DNA of 64,000 nucleotides from Oscillospiraceae bacterium (GTDB lineage Bacteria > Bacillota > Clostridia > Oscillospirales > Oscillospiraceae), in contig JAHHRW010000009.1 in NCBI GenBank assembly GCA_020025575.1, positions 4,568 through 68,567 on the forward strand. Reading direction: 5' to 3'. Shown here one piece after another: positions 40,502-49,164 of this stretch; the stretch's first letter is position 1, and each line of letters opens with the position of its first letter. Under the pieces are notes generated by a model that saw nothing but the letters and a program-made list of their open reading frames with translations, had not been told where the DNA came from and made no database searches. A program made the translations under genes and the position numbers.

Positions 40502-41017
40502 TCAGTCCTCCAAGGTTACAAATCGGAAGTCTCCATTTTCATAAACAAGACAGCTGTGGCTGCCGTCTTTTGGAATGGATACGCTTCCGGGGTTCAAACA
40601 ACGGATTCCGCCAATCAGTTCATCTCGCTTGATGTGGGTGTGACCGGACAGAAACACGCTGCCCTGGGGTAAGGGAGGGAGCTGATCGGGATTTGCATGG
40701 TGCCCATGGGTCAAATACATGGTGATGCCATCGGTTTCCAGCAAAGCGTACTCTGCAAGGCAGGAAAATGGCAGAACCATCTGATCTACTTCTGCCTCGC
40801 AGTTGCCACGGACAGCCAGAATCTTATCCTGATATTCTGACAGCATGGGAATCACCTTCTTAGGTGCATAGTCCTTGGGCAGGTCATTTCTTGGCCCGTG
40901 GTAGAGCAAATCCCCCAGCAGGATGATTCGGTCTGGATTTTCCTTTTTGATTACCTCCATCAGTTCTGCACAGTAATAGGCGGAGCCATGGATATCGGAT
41001 GCGATTAGTAATTTCAT
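40502..41017 (-). CDS. yfcE: YfcE-type metallophosphodiesterase
   Basis: Binuclear metal phosphodiesterase of the MJ0936/YfcE family. The 171-residue protein has IASDIHGSAYY (metal site 1), ILLGDLLYHGPRN, VRGNCEAEVD, LTHGHH and SGHTHIKR, the full metallophosphoesterase set. Its natural substrate is unknown; YfcE hydrolyses model phosphodiesters. It overlaps the DUF1643 gene by four bases. Confidence 0.92.
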   Translation of the reverse strand: MKLLIASDIHGSAYYCAELMEVIKKENPDRIILLGDLLYHGPRNDLPKDYAPKKVIPMLSEYQDKILAVRGNCEAEVDQMVLPFSCLAEYALLETDGITMYLTHGHHANPDQLPPLPQGSVFLSGHTHIKRDELIGGIRCLNPGSVSIPKDGSHSCLVYENGDFRFVTLED

Positions 41018-41643
41018 GATTTTACACCTGCCATTTGAAGTTGTATATAGCTTTCTGTGTCAAAAGGTTTTAATTTTTCGTCTTTGCGCAGATACAGGGG
41101 ATGGTGGGGGTGCCCCTTTTTGCTGATGGCACCTGCGCAGTACCATGTGGCATGATACTCCCGGCTGATGGCAAGCATGTCCGCCACACAGCGGGAAAGA
41201 TAGGAGCGCTTTTCGATAATGGCACCCCATGCAGCCCAAACGGCCGGATGTTCTCCGATGGAAAGCAGGTAGCGGAATGCCTCCATGTTTTCCCGGTGCA
41301 GCGCCTGATTGCAGGTGCGTTCCATGTCGTCAGGTTTGGTGGCACGTTGGGCATAGACATTGAACATGAGAAAGGAGTCGAATCCGTTTCCGTGTGCAAT
41401 TCGCTCCACAGATTTCAGCGTGTTGTCCAGAGCGTCGGGTTTGGCAGTGGAAGGGTTAATCCCAACACAAATCAGGGGATTTTTCCCTTTGGTACCCAGA
41501 ATATAACGGTATTCTGAGTAGAAATTGGGGGCATACAGCCATTTGTTGATGTCATATTCCGGGCTGGGTGTATTGGCAGCAGCCAAAGCCTCAGAAAAGG
41601 TCAGCAGCTCAATTTCGGTGGTTTCAACAGATGGAATGTGCAT
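41014..41643 (-). CDS. DUF1643 domain protein
   Basis: A 209-residue cytoplasmic protein with SEYRYILGTKGKNPLICVGINPSTA, a stretch KSVERIAHGNGFDSFLMFNVYAQRA-like (rich in aromatic residues), WAAWGAIIEKRSYL and KKGHPHHPLYLRKDEKLKPF, the hallmarks of DUF1643. The function is unknown. GGAGGAC precedes the ATG. Gene order in the operon gives no further clue. Confidence 0.87.
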   Translation of the reverse strand: MHIPSVETTEIELLTFSEALAAANTPSPEYDINKWLYAPNFYSEYRYILGTKGKNPLICVGINPSTAKPDALDNTLKSVERIAHGNGFDSFLMFNVYAQRATKPDDMERTCNQALHRENMEAFRYLLSIGEHPAVWAAWGAIIEKRSYLSRCVADMLAISREYHATWYCAGAISKKGHPHHPLYLRKDEKLKPFDTESYIQLQMAGVKS

Positions 41644-41645
41644 AC

Positions 41646-42212
41646 TCAGTCCTCCTTAGGCGGGAACCAGCAGGATTCCCCTTCGTTAAACCATTCGCAC
41701 TCGGCACTGTTGATGCCAAGCTGGCGGAATCGGGCATGGCAGGCCTTGTCCAGAAAAGGGTAAACCCCCTGCATGGTAGATTGCAGACCGACACATTTGC
41801 CATCGTGCATAAACAAATCCACCAAGATACTTCCACCGGTGGCTATGAACAGCTGCTGTGCATCGATATCGGCGTACCGGTATGTAACAGAGGGTCTGCC
41901 AAAGCTTGAATAGATGAAACTCTCATCGTCATAGTAAATGCCAAAGCCCAGATAATATGCCCCGAAACCAATGCCCATGAGCAGTACAACGATACCGGCG
42001 ACCAACATCAGTCTGTCAAAAGCGCTCCATAGCTGCATGAGTACCAGCACGCCCAGCACACAGAGCAGCAGCGACACAATGGCGTAGCGCTTGGGAAGTT
42101 TTACGCTCAGACCGGACTTGTGCTGGGCTTTCCCACGAAAAATTTTGCCCAACAGTTTGTCCAGCCCGAACAGCACAGCAAAGGTGATTGCTGCAACGAT
42201 TATCACATACAT
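41646..42212 (-). CDS. membrane protein of unknown function
   Basis: The 188-residue protein has an N-terminal helix (about 1-18), two further membrane helices (about 44-64 and 68-92) and a soluble C-terminal part with YYDDESFIYSSFGRPSVTYRYADID, which recalls the bacterial PH-like domain of YdbS-type proteins (weak). I do not recognise the family. It overlaps the 5-formyl-THF cyclo-ligase gene by one base and ends two bases before the DUF1643 start. Confidence 0.8.
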   Translation of the reverse strand: MYVIIVAAITFAVLFGLDKLLGKIFRGKAQHKSGLSVKLPKRYAIVSLLLCVLGVLVLMQLWSAFDRLMLVAGIVVLLMGIGFGAYYLGFGIYYDDESFIYSSFGRPSVTYRYADIDAQQLFIATGGSILVDLFMHDGKCVGLQSTMQGVYPFLDKACHARFRQLGINSAECEWFNEGESCWFPPKED

Positions 42213-42766
42213 CAGGATTCCTCCGGTTCTGTATCCACCCAGATGACCTGGTCAACGGGGATGTCAAAGGGTTCTGTTTCTAAATGCGCAACCATCTGAA
42301 AGCCATAGCACAGGGCCACAGTGGGGTGATTTGGCTCATGGGCCAGAAATTTGTCGTAAAATCCACCGCCGTAGCCAATTCGGTGCCCCTGCGCATCAAA
42401 GGCAAGCCCCGGCATCAGGACCAGAGCAGTGGGGTCACCCGCAACTGGGCCATCGGCGATGGGTTCCGGGATTTTTGCATAGCCCGGAGCCACTTGACAA
42501 AAATCTTCCAGATAGATGAATTTCATGTCATCGCCAAAGACTTTTGGAACTGCCACGCGCTTTCCATCCCGAATGGCTTGCTCCAGCATAGCGGTTGTGC
42601 GCACTTCCTGATTATAGGGCAGGTAGCCATAAATGGTTTGCGCCTGCTGATAGAGTTTGCATTGGCAGAACAGATGACCAAGCTCCCGGCTTGCTTTTTC
42701 GATTTGTGCATCGGTCATGGCTCGTTTCTTCTGGCGAATCATGGCACGAATGTCGGACTTTTCCAT
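42212..42766 (-). CDS. 5-formyltetrahydrofolate cyclo-ligase
   Basis: Converts 5-formyl-THF to 5,10-methenyl-THF with ATP, returning folate to the one-carbon pool. The 184-residue protein has SDIRAMIRQKKRAM, YGYLPYNQEVRT, VAVPKVFGDDMKFIY and the signature LVLMPGLAFDAQGHRIGYGG. Usual length. It could support the WL pathway encoded 7-15 kb away but lies in a different operon. Confidence 0.94.
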   Translation of the reverse strand: MEKSDIRAMIRQKKRAMTDAQIEKASRELGHLFCQCKLYQQAQTIYGYLPYNQEVRTTAMLEQAIRDGKRVAVPKVFGDDMKFIYLEDFCQVAPGYAKIPEPIADGPVAGDPTALVLMPGLAFDAQGHRIGYGGGFYDKFLAHEPNHPTVALCYGFQMVAHLETEPFDIPVDQVIWVDTEPEES

Positions 42767-42768
42767 GT

Positions 42769-43407
42769 TTATTTCTCCTCACTCACCGGCGGAAACATCC
42801 GGAACAGAAATTCAATACCGATTTGCCCCAGGAGTCCCAACAGGAAGATTCGCCACATATTTACCGAGACAGTTATGTAAAACAGTAAATAGATACACAG
42901 TAAACTGCCCCACATGATGAGGGAAATCAGTATTTTATTCAGGTTGTACATATGCCATGCAGAGCGGAGACTCAGCAGTACGATGGCATTGGCCGGAATG
43001 GCGAAGAAAAAGGTGATCCAGCCATAGGGAACGTCAAATGAGTCCAAAATGGTATATACAAACAGCGCCACAAACCACACCAGGATGCTGCAAAGCTTTT
43101 GGATGACACCCTTATCCGCGATATGCCTGCCCCGGGGAGCAGACACAATCTGCGGGGCAGGCGCAGCAGGTTCGGTCATAGCGGATGCATCTTCAGATGT
43201 CACCAGCTGATTCACATCGGTATCAAACAGTTCTGCAAGCTGCAGGAGGGTCAGCAAATCCGGCATGGATTCAGCCCGCTCCCATTTGGATACAGCCTTG
43301 TCTGAGTAATTTAATTTTTCTGCCAGATCTGCCTGGGTCAGTCCGGCATCACGTCGCAATCGGGCAATATTGCTGCCGACGCGGGATTTTAGTTCTTCAT
43401 TTGTCAT
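42769..43407 (-). CDS. XRE-type regulator with membrane domain
   Basis: The 212-residue protein has a Cro/CI-type helix-turn-helix (about 8-65: IARLRRDAGLTQADLAEKLN, YSDKAVSKWERAESMPDLLT), a linker, and four hydrophobic segments from about 108 to 200. Such membrane-tethered XRE regulators are common in Clostridia. It is first in a seven-gene leftward operon and may be autoregulated. Signal and target are unknown. GGAGG before the ATG. Confidence 0.88.
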   Translation of the reverse strand: MTNEELKSRVGSNIARLRRDAGLTQADLAEKLNYSDKAVSKWERAESMPDLLTLLQLAELFDTDVNQLVTSEDASAMTEPAAPAPQIVSAPRGRHIADKGVIQKLCSILVWFVALFVYTILDSFDVPYGWITFFFAIPANAIVLLSLRSAWHMYNLNKILISLIMWGSLLCIYLLFYITVSVNMWRIFLLGLLGQIGIEFLFRMFPPVSEEK

Positions 43408-43445
43408 GGAAGCCTCCGAATTTACATGAGGTTATACTTTATCTA

Positions 43446-43474
43446 ATGATATCATATGTACCATGAAAATGCAA
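43446..43474 (-). promoter_or_regulatory. promoter for XRE-led operon
   Basis: Minus strand TTGCAT (43469-43474), 17 bases, TATCAT (43446-43451). Confidence 0.7.
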
Positions 43475-43492
43475 TTTTCTTGTTTCGACAGT

Positions 43493-43525
43493 AAAAAACA
43501 CCCAACAGGGTATCCTGTTGGGTGT
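43493..43525 (-). terminator. galE terminator
   Basis: Twelve-base-pair perfect stem ACACCCAACAGG / CCTGTTGGGTGT with a four-base loop and a T-run on the minus strand. Confidence 0.92.
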
Positions 43526-43541
43526 AATGAAACAGATGAGA

Positions 43542-44558
43542 TTATTCGCCGTAACCCTGAGGGTTCTTGGACTGCCAGTTCCAGGAGTCCCGGCACATAT
43601 CCTGCAGGTTCTTCTCAGCTCTCCAGCCCAGCAGCTCTGCGCTCTTGGTGGGATCAGCATAGCAGGTAGCGATATCGCCCGGGCGGCGGTCCGTGATCAC
43701 ATAGGGAACATCCACACCGTTTGCCTCTACAAAAGCGTGAACCATATCCAGAACGCTGTAGCCGGTGCCGGTACCCAGATTGAATACTTCGCAGCCCTTG
43801 TGCTCGGTGACATACTTGACAGCAGCCACGTGACCCTTAGCCAGGTCTACAACGTGGATGTAGTCACGCACGCCGGTGCCGTCGTGGGTATCATAGTCGT
43901 TGCCGTAGACGCTCAGGCGCTCCCGGCGGCCAATTGCAACCTGGGTGATGTAGGGCATCAGGTTGTTGGGGATGCCTCTGGGGTCTTCACCGATCAGGCC
44001 GCTCTCATGTGCGCCGATGGGGTTGAAGTAACGCAGCAGGCAGATGCTCCAGTTCTCGTCGGCATGAGCCAGACCGGAGAAAATCTGCTCGGACATATAT
44101 TTGGTCCAGCCATAGGGGTTGGTGCAGTAGCCGGTGCGGCTGGTCTCGCGCAGGGGCATTTCGTTGTCTGCAGTGTAGACGGTAGCAGAGGAGGAGAAAA
44201 TCAGATTTTGCTTTTTGAACTCACGCATGACCTTGGTCAGCACCAGAGAGGAGTTCAGGTTGTTGTCATAGTATTCCAAAGGCTTTGCAACGGATTCGCC
44301 AACGGCCTTCAGGCCTGCAAAGTGGATGACACAGTCAATTTCGTTCTCGGTGAAGATCTTGCGCATCAGTTCAATATCGCGGACATCGCCTTCGTAGAAC
44401 TTCAGATCCTTGCCGGTGAGAGCCTTTACGCGCTCCATGCTCTTGGGATTGGAGTTGCACAGATTATCTACAACAATAACATGATAGCCGCAGTTAAGTA
44501 GTTCCAGACAGGTGTGGGAGCCGATATAGCCGGCACCACCGGTAACCAGTACATTCAT
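43542..44558 (-). CDS. galE: UDP-glucose 4-epimerase GalE
   Basis: Interconverts UDP-glucose and UDP-galactose with bound NAD+. The 338-residue protein has NAD motif VLVTGGAGYIGSHTC, HFAGLKAVGES, SSSATVY, the catalytic pair in NPYGWTKYMSEQ, LRYFNPIGAHESG and VRDYIHVVDLAKGH, all standard. AGGAGGT precedes the ATG. Single gene with its own promoter and terminator. Confidence 0.96.
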   Translation of the reverse strand: MNVLVTGGAGYIGSHTCLELLNCGYHVIVVDNLCNSNPKSMERVKALTGKDLKFYEGDVRDIELMRKIFTENEIDCVIHFAGLKAVGESVAKPLEYYDNNLNSSLVLTKVMREFKKQNLIFSSSATVYTADNEMPLRETSRTGYCTNPYGWTKYMSEQIFSGLAHADENWSICLLRYFNPIGAHESGLIGEDPRGIPNNLMPYITQVAIGRRERLSVYGNDYDTHDGTGVRDYIHVVDLAKGHVAAVKYVTEHKGCEVFNLGTGTGYSVLDMVHAFVEANGVDVPYVITDRRPGDIATCYADPTKSAELLGWRAEKNLQDMCRDSWNWQSKNPQGYGE

Positions 44559-44606
44559 GGAAATGACCTCCTAAATATTAGGGCGTTGCCCTGTATTTCC
44601 AATTCT

Positions 44607-44635
44607 ATTGTAGCGCAAAGTTTTTGTAAAAGCAA
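44607..44635 (-). promoter_or_regulatory. galE promoter
   Basis: Minus strand TTGCTT (44630-44635), 17 bases, TACAAT (44607-44612). Confidence 0.72.
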
Positions 44636-44665
44636 CTGGGACATTTATCGGAATAAACATTTTTC

Positions 44666-44694
44666 TTGCTATTATCACTGCAAAACGCTATAAT
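44666..44694 (+). promoter_or_regulatory. asparaginase promoter
   Basis: TTGCTA, 17 bases, TATAAT. It faces away from the galE promoter; the -35 elements are 30 bases apart. Confidence 0.82.
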
Positions 44695-44724
44695 ATGGCT
44701 ATCGAAGAAACTTGGAGGATCCCT

Positions 44725-45720
44725 ATGGAAGGTAGGAAACATATTCTGCTGCTGACCACCGGCGGCACCATTGCATCGCTGCCCGGTGGTGACGGACTGG
44801 AGCCCCACCGTTCCGACGTGATGGAGCGGCAGCTCAGCCAGCTTCGCAGTTATTTTGATATAGAAGTCGAAGATCTCATGTGTCTGGATTCGTCCAATAT
44901 TCGCCCTGTCGAATGGCAGGCAATTGCCCGCAGGGTTTATGAGTGCAGGCTGGATTTTGATGGGATCGTCATCTCCCATGGAACGGATACCATGGCATAC
45001 ACGGCCTCGGCACTGACCTATATGCTGCCGGGAATTGACAGGCCCGTGGTTCTGACGGGGTCACAGCTGCCGCTGGCGGATGTATTGTCCGACGGACCGG
45101 ATAATCTGCGTACAGCCTTTGCTATGGCGGCTGCGGGGCATCCCGGTGTGTATCTGGCTTTCGACCGAAAGGTGATGCTGGGCTGCAGAGCGGTTAAGGT
45201 TCGGGCGTCCGGTTTCTCTGCGTTTGAGAGTGTGAATGCCCGATATGCAGCCCGCGTCAGCAATCAGGGACTGGTGATCAATCCAGAGGGACTGCCGCCT
45301 ATGAGCGGCTGGCCCATGCTGAAAACGGAAATCAGCGCCAATGTATTTTTGCTCAAGCTGACCCCCGGCCTTGACCCGGTGATTTTTGGTATGCTGGCAG
45401 AAATGGGCTACAAGGGGATTGTCATTGAGGCGTTTGGCCTTGGCGGCATGAATGTGCTCAATCAGGGGCTGGAAGTCATCCAAAATGCGGTGAATCAGGG
45501 AATCAGCGTGGTGGTTACAACCCAGTGCCTGTATGATTCGTCTGACTTGCAAGTGTATCAGGTTGGTAAGAAACTGCTGGATCTGGGTGTGATTCAGGGC
45601 AGAGATATGACTTCTGAGGCTGCGATGACCAAGCTGATGTGGGCATTGGGACAGGGGATGAGCCAGAAGGAGATCGAAGAACTGTTCCGCCGGAATCTGG
45701 CCGGAGAGATTACTGCGTAA
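44725..45720 (+). CDS. ansA: L-asparaginase, type I
   Basis: Hydrolyses asparagine to aspartate and ammonia. The 331-residue protein has both catalytic threonines: LLLTTGGTIASLPG and IVISHGTDTMAYTASAL, with DSSNIRP and LTGSQLPLADVLSDG. No signal peptide, so it is the cytoplasmic type. ATG at 44725 with GGAGG is chosen over the upstream in-frame ATG at 44695. It shares a transcript with the pyrophosphatase-like gene that starts 31 bases later. Confidence 0.94.
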   Translation: MEGRKHILLLTTGGTIASLPGGDGLEPHRSDVMERQLSQLRSYFDIEVEDLMCLDSSNIRPVEWQAIARRVYECRLDFDGIVISHGTDTMAYTASALTYMLPGIDRPVVLTGSQLPLADVLSDGPDNLRTAFAMAAAGHPGVYLAFDRKVMLGCRAVKVRASGFSAFESVNARYAARVSNQGLVINPEGLPPMSGWPMLKTEISANVFLLKLTPGLDPVIFGMLAEMGYKGIVIEAFGLGGMNVLNQGLEVIQNAVNQGISVVVTTQCLYDSSDLQVYQVGKKLLDLGVIQGRDMTSEAAMTKLMWALGQGMSQKEIEELFRRNLAGEITA

Positions 45721-45751
45721 GGAGTTTCAGAATTTGAAAAGGAGTGAATCC

Positions 45752-47365
45752 ATGGATCCAATTTATGTGACTGGACATCGGAATCCCGATACGGACTCTA
45801 TCGTATCCGCCATGGCCTATGCAGCGCTGCGCAATGCACTGGGCGATCGGGAATACGAGCCTGCGTGCCTGGGACATGTATCTGATGAGACCCAGCTGGT
45901 GCTGAACCGTTTTGGGTTTCAGCCTCCAAAGCGAATTTTCAACATGTACACACAGGTGAAGGATTTGGCCTATGAAACGCCTCCGGTACTGTCTGCTGCG
46001 GTGACAGTAGGCAGAGCGTGGACGGTTTTACAGGGAAATAAAAACGTGTCCTCTGTTGCGGTTGCAAACGAAGATGGCACCCTTTATGGAATGCTGTCAC
46101 TGGATGATGTGGCAAGCTATAATATGGGGCTGGTTAGCAGCGCATATCTGCGTCCCGTGCCTGTGTTTAACCTGCTGTCTGTGTTGGAGGGGAAACTTTT
46201 GAATGATCCCGGTGTCAACAGCGATATGGTTTCCGGCGAGGTGACCATTGCACTGCCACAGAGCCGGGAAAATCTGTTGTTCCATAAAAAAGAGTCCATC
46301 GTCGTATGCGGAAATCAGCCGGACATGATTCAAAGGGCGTTGAATCTGAACGTAAACTGCCTGATTTTGTGTCAGGCGGAGGTTACCGATGACCTGCGGC
46401 AGATTGAAAGCACCACCCATGTGATCGTCACGCCGTATGATGCATACCGGGCATTGCGGCTGATTTTTCAGTCTGCACCAGTAAGCCGTGTGTGCCAGAC
46501 CAGAGACTTGACCTGTTTCCATCTGGAAGACCGGGTTGACGATGTTCGTGAACAGGTGCTCAAGCACCACGCCCACTGCTATCCCATTCTGGACAGCGAA
46601 GAGCGGGTGGTTGGTATTCTGACACGGCAGCACCTGCTGCGCCCCCGTCGCAAGAGAGTGGTTCTGGTGGATCACAACGAGGCGGCACAGTCCGTTCCGG
46701 GACTGGAAGAGGCTGAGATTTTGGAAATCATTGACCACCATCGGCTGGCGGATATTCAAACCAACAATCCCATCTATGTCCGTAATGAGCCGGTGGGTTC
46801 CACCAATACCATTGTTGCCGGCATGTTCCAGGAGCGTGGCTTGATGCCCTCGGAGAATATGGCAGGTATGATGGCGGCGGCCATCGTATCGGATACGGTC
46901 ATGTTCAAGTCCCCCACCTGTACGGAAAGAGACAAGCGCATGGCGGAGCGGCTGGCGCGCATTGCCAATATCTCACTGGATGAACTGGGCAAGGAGATTT
47001 TCTCTGCGAGCCAGAGCGCAAAGAGTGCCCGGGATCTGCTGTTTACAGACTATAAGGAATTCCACATTGCCGGATATAATCTGGCGGTTGCTCAGATTAC
47101 CTGCGTGGACTCTCCCGCAATGCTGACCCGTAAGGAAGAGTTTTTGGAGCAGATGCGCAAGGTGGCTGCGGAGAAGGAATTCTCTATGGTGATTTTGATG
47201 CTTACGGATGTGCTGATGGAAGGAACGCAGCTGCTGTTCGTGGGGGATGAGGAAATCATCAGTCAGGCATTCAATGTCACCCCAAAGGACAATACCGTGT
47301 TCCTGCCCAGGGTCATGAGCCGGAAAAAGCAGGTGATTCCAAGTCTTTCTGCTTTGTGGGGTTAA
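45752..47365 (+). CDS. Mn-dependent inorganic pyrophosphatase with CBS and DRTGG domains
   Basis: Family II pyrophosphatase of the regulated type. The 537-residue protein splits its DHH domain around a regulatory insert: N-terminal GHRNPDTDSIVSAM, then CBS domain (about 70-125), DRTGG-like domain, second CBS, then LVDHNEAAQSVPG, EIIDHHRLADI and a DHHA2 domain at the end. CBS domains in such enzymes bind adenine nucleotides or diadenosine phosphates. ATG at 45752 has AAAAGGAGTG; the TTG at 45734 is less likely. It may remove pyrophosphate, including that formed by PPDK (inference). Confidence 0.93.
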   Translation: MDPIYVTGHRNPDTDSIVSAMAYAALRNALGDREYEPACLGHVSDETQLVLNRFGFQPPKRIFNMYTQVKDLAYETPPVLSAAVTVGRAWTVLQGNKNVSSVAVANEDGTLYGMLSLDDVASYNMGLVSSAYLRPVPVFNLLSVLEGKLLNDPGVNSDMVSGEVTIALPQSRENLLFHKKESIVVCGNQPDMIQRALNLNVNCLILCQAEVTDDLRQIESTTHVIVTPYDAYRALRLIFQSAPVSRVCQTRDLTCFHLEDRVDDVREQVLKHHAHCYPILDSEERVVGILTRQHLLRPRRKRVVLVDHNEAAQSVPGLEEAEILEIIDHHRLADIQTNNPIYVRNEPVGSTNTIVAGMFQERGLMPSENMAGMMAAAIVSDTVMFKSPTCTERDKRMAERLARIANISLDELGKEIFSASQSAKSARDLLFTDYKEFHIAGYNLAVAQITCVDSPAMLTRKEEFLEQMRKVAAEKEFSMVILMLTDVLMEGTQLLFVGDEEIISQAFNVTPKDNTVFLPRVMSRKKQVIPSLSALWG

Positions 47366-47384
47366 TTTCAAAAAATCTATTTTC

Positions 47385-47431
47385 ATCCCAAAATCCCTGT
47401 TTTCGCTTGCTGAAAACAGGGATTTTGGGAT
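47385..47431. other. long perfect hairpin between convergent genes
   Basis: A 20-base-pair perfect stem (ATCCCAAAATCCCTGTTTTC and its complement) with a 7-base loop, followed by no T-run. It stands next to the terminator at 47441 and may block read-through from both sides. Confidence 0.7.
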
Positions 47432-47440
47432 AAAGCAAAG

Positions 47441-47472
47441 AGCCCAGCCATGGTGGCTGGGCCCTTTTTGTT
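47441..47472. terminator. terminator between pyrophosphatase and hydrogenase genes
   Basis: GCCCAGCC / GGCTGGGC stem, 5-base loop, then CCTTTTTG on the plus strand and TCTTTGCTTT on the minus strand, so it can serve both converging genes. Confidence 0.85.
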
Positions 47473-48977
47473 TAGTCTAGTTTTTCGCCTTCATCCCGGT
47501 AAGCACTTTGCAGAGGACTGGTTTTGTCTGCCTCAGCAGTGTAGCGGTTGATGACTCTGGTGGCATGGTCTACATTCAGCAGTGTACCTGCACCGGCAAC
47601 GCATCCGCCGGGACAAGCCATGCCCTCCAGCAGATAGCCGTTGTATTTTCCGGCCTTAGCCATCTGCATCAGCTTGCGGCAGTCCCGCAGACCGTCTGCA
47701 CGAGCAATTTTGACTTCCATATCCGGATGGGTTTCGTGAATGACCTTCTCAACTGCGCCTGCAACACCGCCGGAAACGGCAAATCCTCTGCCGGCGGCAG
47801 TTCCTTCGTTGACGACCTCTGCATCTTCCAGCTGTTCAAAGTCGATTTCCTTTGCCTCAAACATGCCCTGCAGTTCTTCGAAGGTCAGGACAAAGTCCAC
47901 ATCCGAACGAATGGTTTCCCGGATGGCTTCCAGCTTCTTTGCGGCGCAGGGGCCGACGAAGACTACCTTGCAGCCGGGGAACTTTTTCTTCATCAGGCGG
48001 GCGGTGTAGACCATGGGGGTCAGGGTCATGGAGATATTCTTTGCCTGAGCAGGGAACATCTTGTGCACCATGGAGTGCCATGCGGGGCAGCAGGAAGTAG
48101 CCATGAAATCCAGTTCGTTGGGAACCTTTTCCAGGAAGTCCTTGGCCTCTTCAATGGTACACATATCGGCACCGATGGCGACCTCCACCACGCGGTCAAA
48201 GCCCAGGACCTTCATGGCAGCGTTGAACTTTCCGGGGGTAGCATGCTTGCCGAACTGGCCAGCAAAGGCAGGAGCTACAATGGCGATGACCTGATCGCCC
48301 TTGAGGATGGACTGAATAACCTGAAAAATCTGACCCTTGTCCACAATTGCGCCAAAAGGACAGCTGACCAAGCACTGGCCGCAGGCTACACATTTGTCTT
48401 GGTTGATGACTGCGCGGCCGTCAGGACCGGAGGCAATCGCATCTACGCCGCAGGCGGCTTCGCAGGGACGCTCCAGTTTGATGATGGCATTGTAAGGACA
48501 AGCACCGGCACACTTGCCGCACTTGATGCACTTATCCTTGTTGATGTGGCTTTTGCCATTGACAAAAGAAATGGCATCCACGGGGCAGACCTTCTGGCAG
48601 GAGGCAGCCAGACAGTTCTGGCAGCTCTCTGTAACACGATACTGCTTGGTGGGGCAGGCGTGGCAGGCGTAGGGAATGATGTTAATCAGAGGGGGCTCAT
48701 AATACTGCTCTGCGCAAGCGGCAGCATCCATGCCGTCGGTCATCAGAGTCCGGGTTTGGACAGGACGGACGCCCAGACCCATGGCAAGACGTACCCGTTC
48801 GCCGGCGATGGCGCGCTCTAAAAAGATAGATTCCCGATGCATTGGATGGTCGCCGGGGACAATCTTATAGGGAAGGTCCTCTGCATGGCTGTAGTCGCCG
48901 CCTTCGTAGGCCATTCTCGCAACCTCGGTAAAAACCGACTTGCGAATATCTGTAATCAGTGAAGGGATTCCTCTCAT
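47472..48977 (-). CDS. monomeric [FeFe] hydrogenase
   Basis: Iron-only hydrogenase that couples reduced ferredoxin to H2. In the 501-residue protein a Cys-rich N-terminus (YACHACPTKQY, SCQNCLAASCQKVCP) and two ferredoxin-type clusters (KCIKCGKCAGACPYNA; KCVACGQCLVSCPFGA) precede the H-cluster domain: L1 ATSCCPAWHSMV, L2 VGPCAAKKLEA, L3 GMACPGGCVAGAG. L2 has GPC where classic HydA has MPC, suggesting a group B-type enzyme (recalled). ATG at 48977 is chosen; the open frame upstream to 49475 overlaps the divergent ZIP gene and has no homology. No HydE/F/G nearby. Confidence 0.93.
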   Translation of the reverse strand: MRGIPSLITDIRKSVFTEVARMAYEGGDYSHAEDLPYKIVPGDHPMHRESIFLERAIAGERVRLAMGLGVRPVQTRTLMTDGMDAAACAEQYYEPPLINIIPYACHACPTKQYRVTESCQNCLAASCQKVCPVDAISFVNGKSHINKDKCIKCGKCAGACPYNAIIKLERPCEAACGVDAIASGPDGRAVINQDKCVACGQCLVSCPFGAIVDKGQIFQVIQSILKGDQVIAIVAPAFAGQFGKHATPGKFNAAMKVLGFDRVVEVAIGADMCTIEEAKDFLEKVPNELDFMATSCCPAWHSMVHKMFPAQAKNISMTLTPMVYTARLMKKKFPGCKVVFVGPCAAKKLEAIRETIRSDVDFVLTFEELQGMFEAKEIDFEQLEDAEVVNEGTAAGRGFAVSGGVAGAVEKVIHETHPDMEVKIARADGLRDCRKLMQMAKAGKYNGYLLEGMACPGGCVAGAGTLLNVDHATRVINRYTAEADKTSPLQSAYRDEGEKLD

Positions 48978-49011
48978 ACTGTTTCTCCTTTTGAATTGCA
49001 TTATCATATGA

Positions 49012-49017
49012 ATTATA
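49012..49017 (-). promoter_or_regulatory. extended -10 for hydrogenase gene
   Basis: Minus strand TGT-TATAAT with no good -35 (TGGATT at about 17 bases). The spacer is a long T-tract, which may aid the promoter. Confidence 0.5.
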
Positions 49018-49164
49018 ACAGAAAAAATAAAAAAATCCAGCACGAAATACAAAGAATATTGTAAATGATTGGGTGAATATTGGGATTTCGTGTCAGCAGA
49101 ACCCAATGGCAGCGTCAGGCATAGACTAATCCGGTTGCTGATCTTGGAAGAAAGGTGGAAAAAT

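Noticed and set aside
47508..48821. 437-codon plus-strand frame opposite the hydrogenase gene
   Set aside because: The minus strand codes for all three H-cluster motifs; the plus frame has low-complexity composition and no ribosome site.
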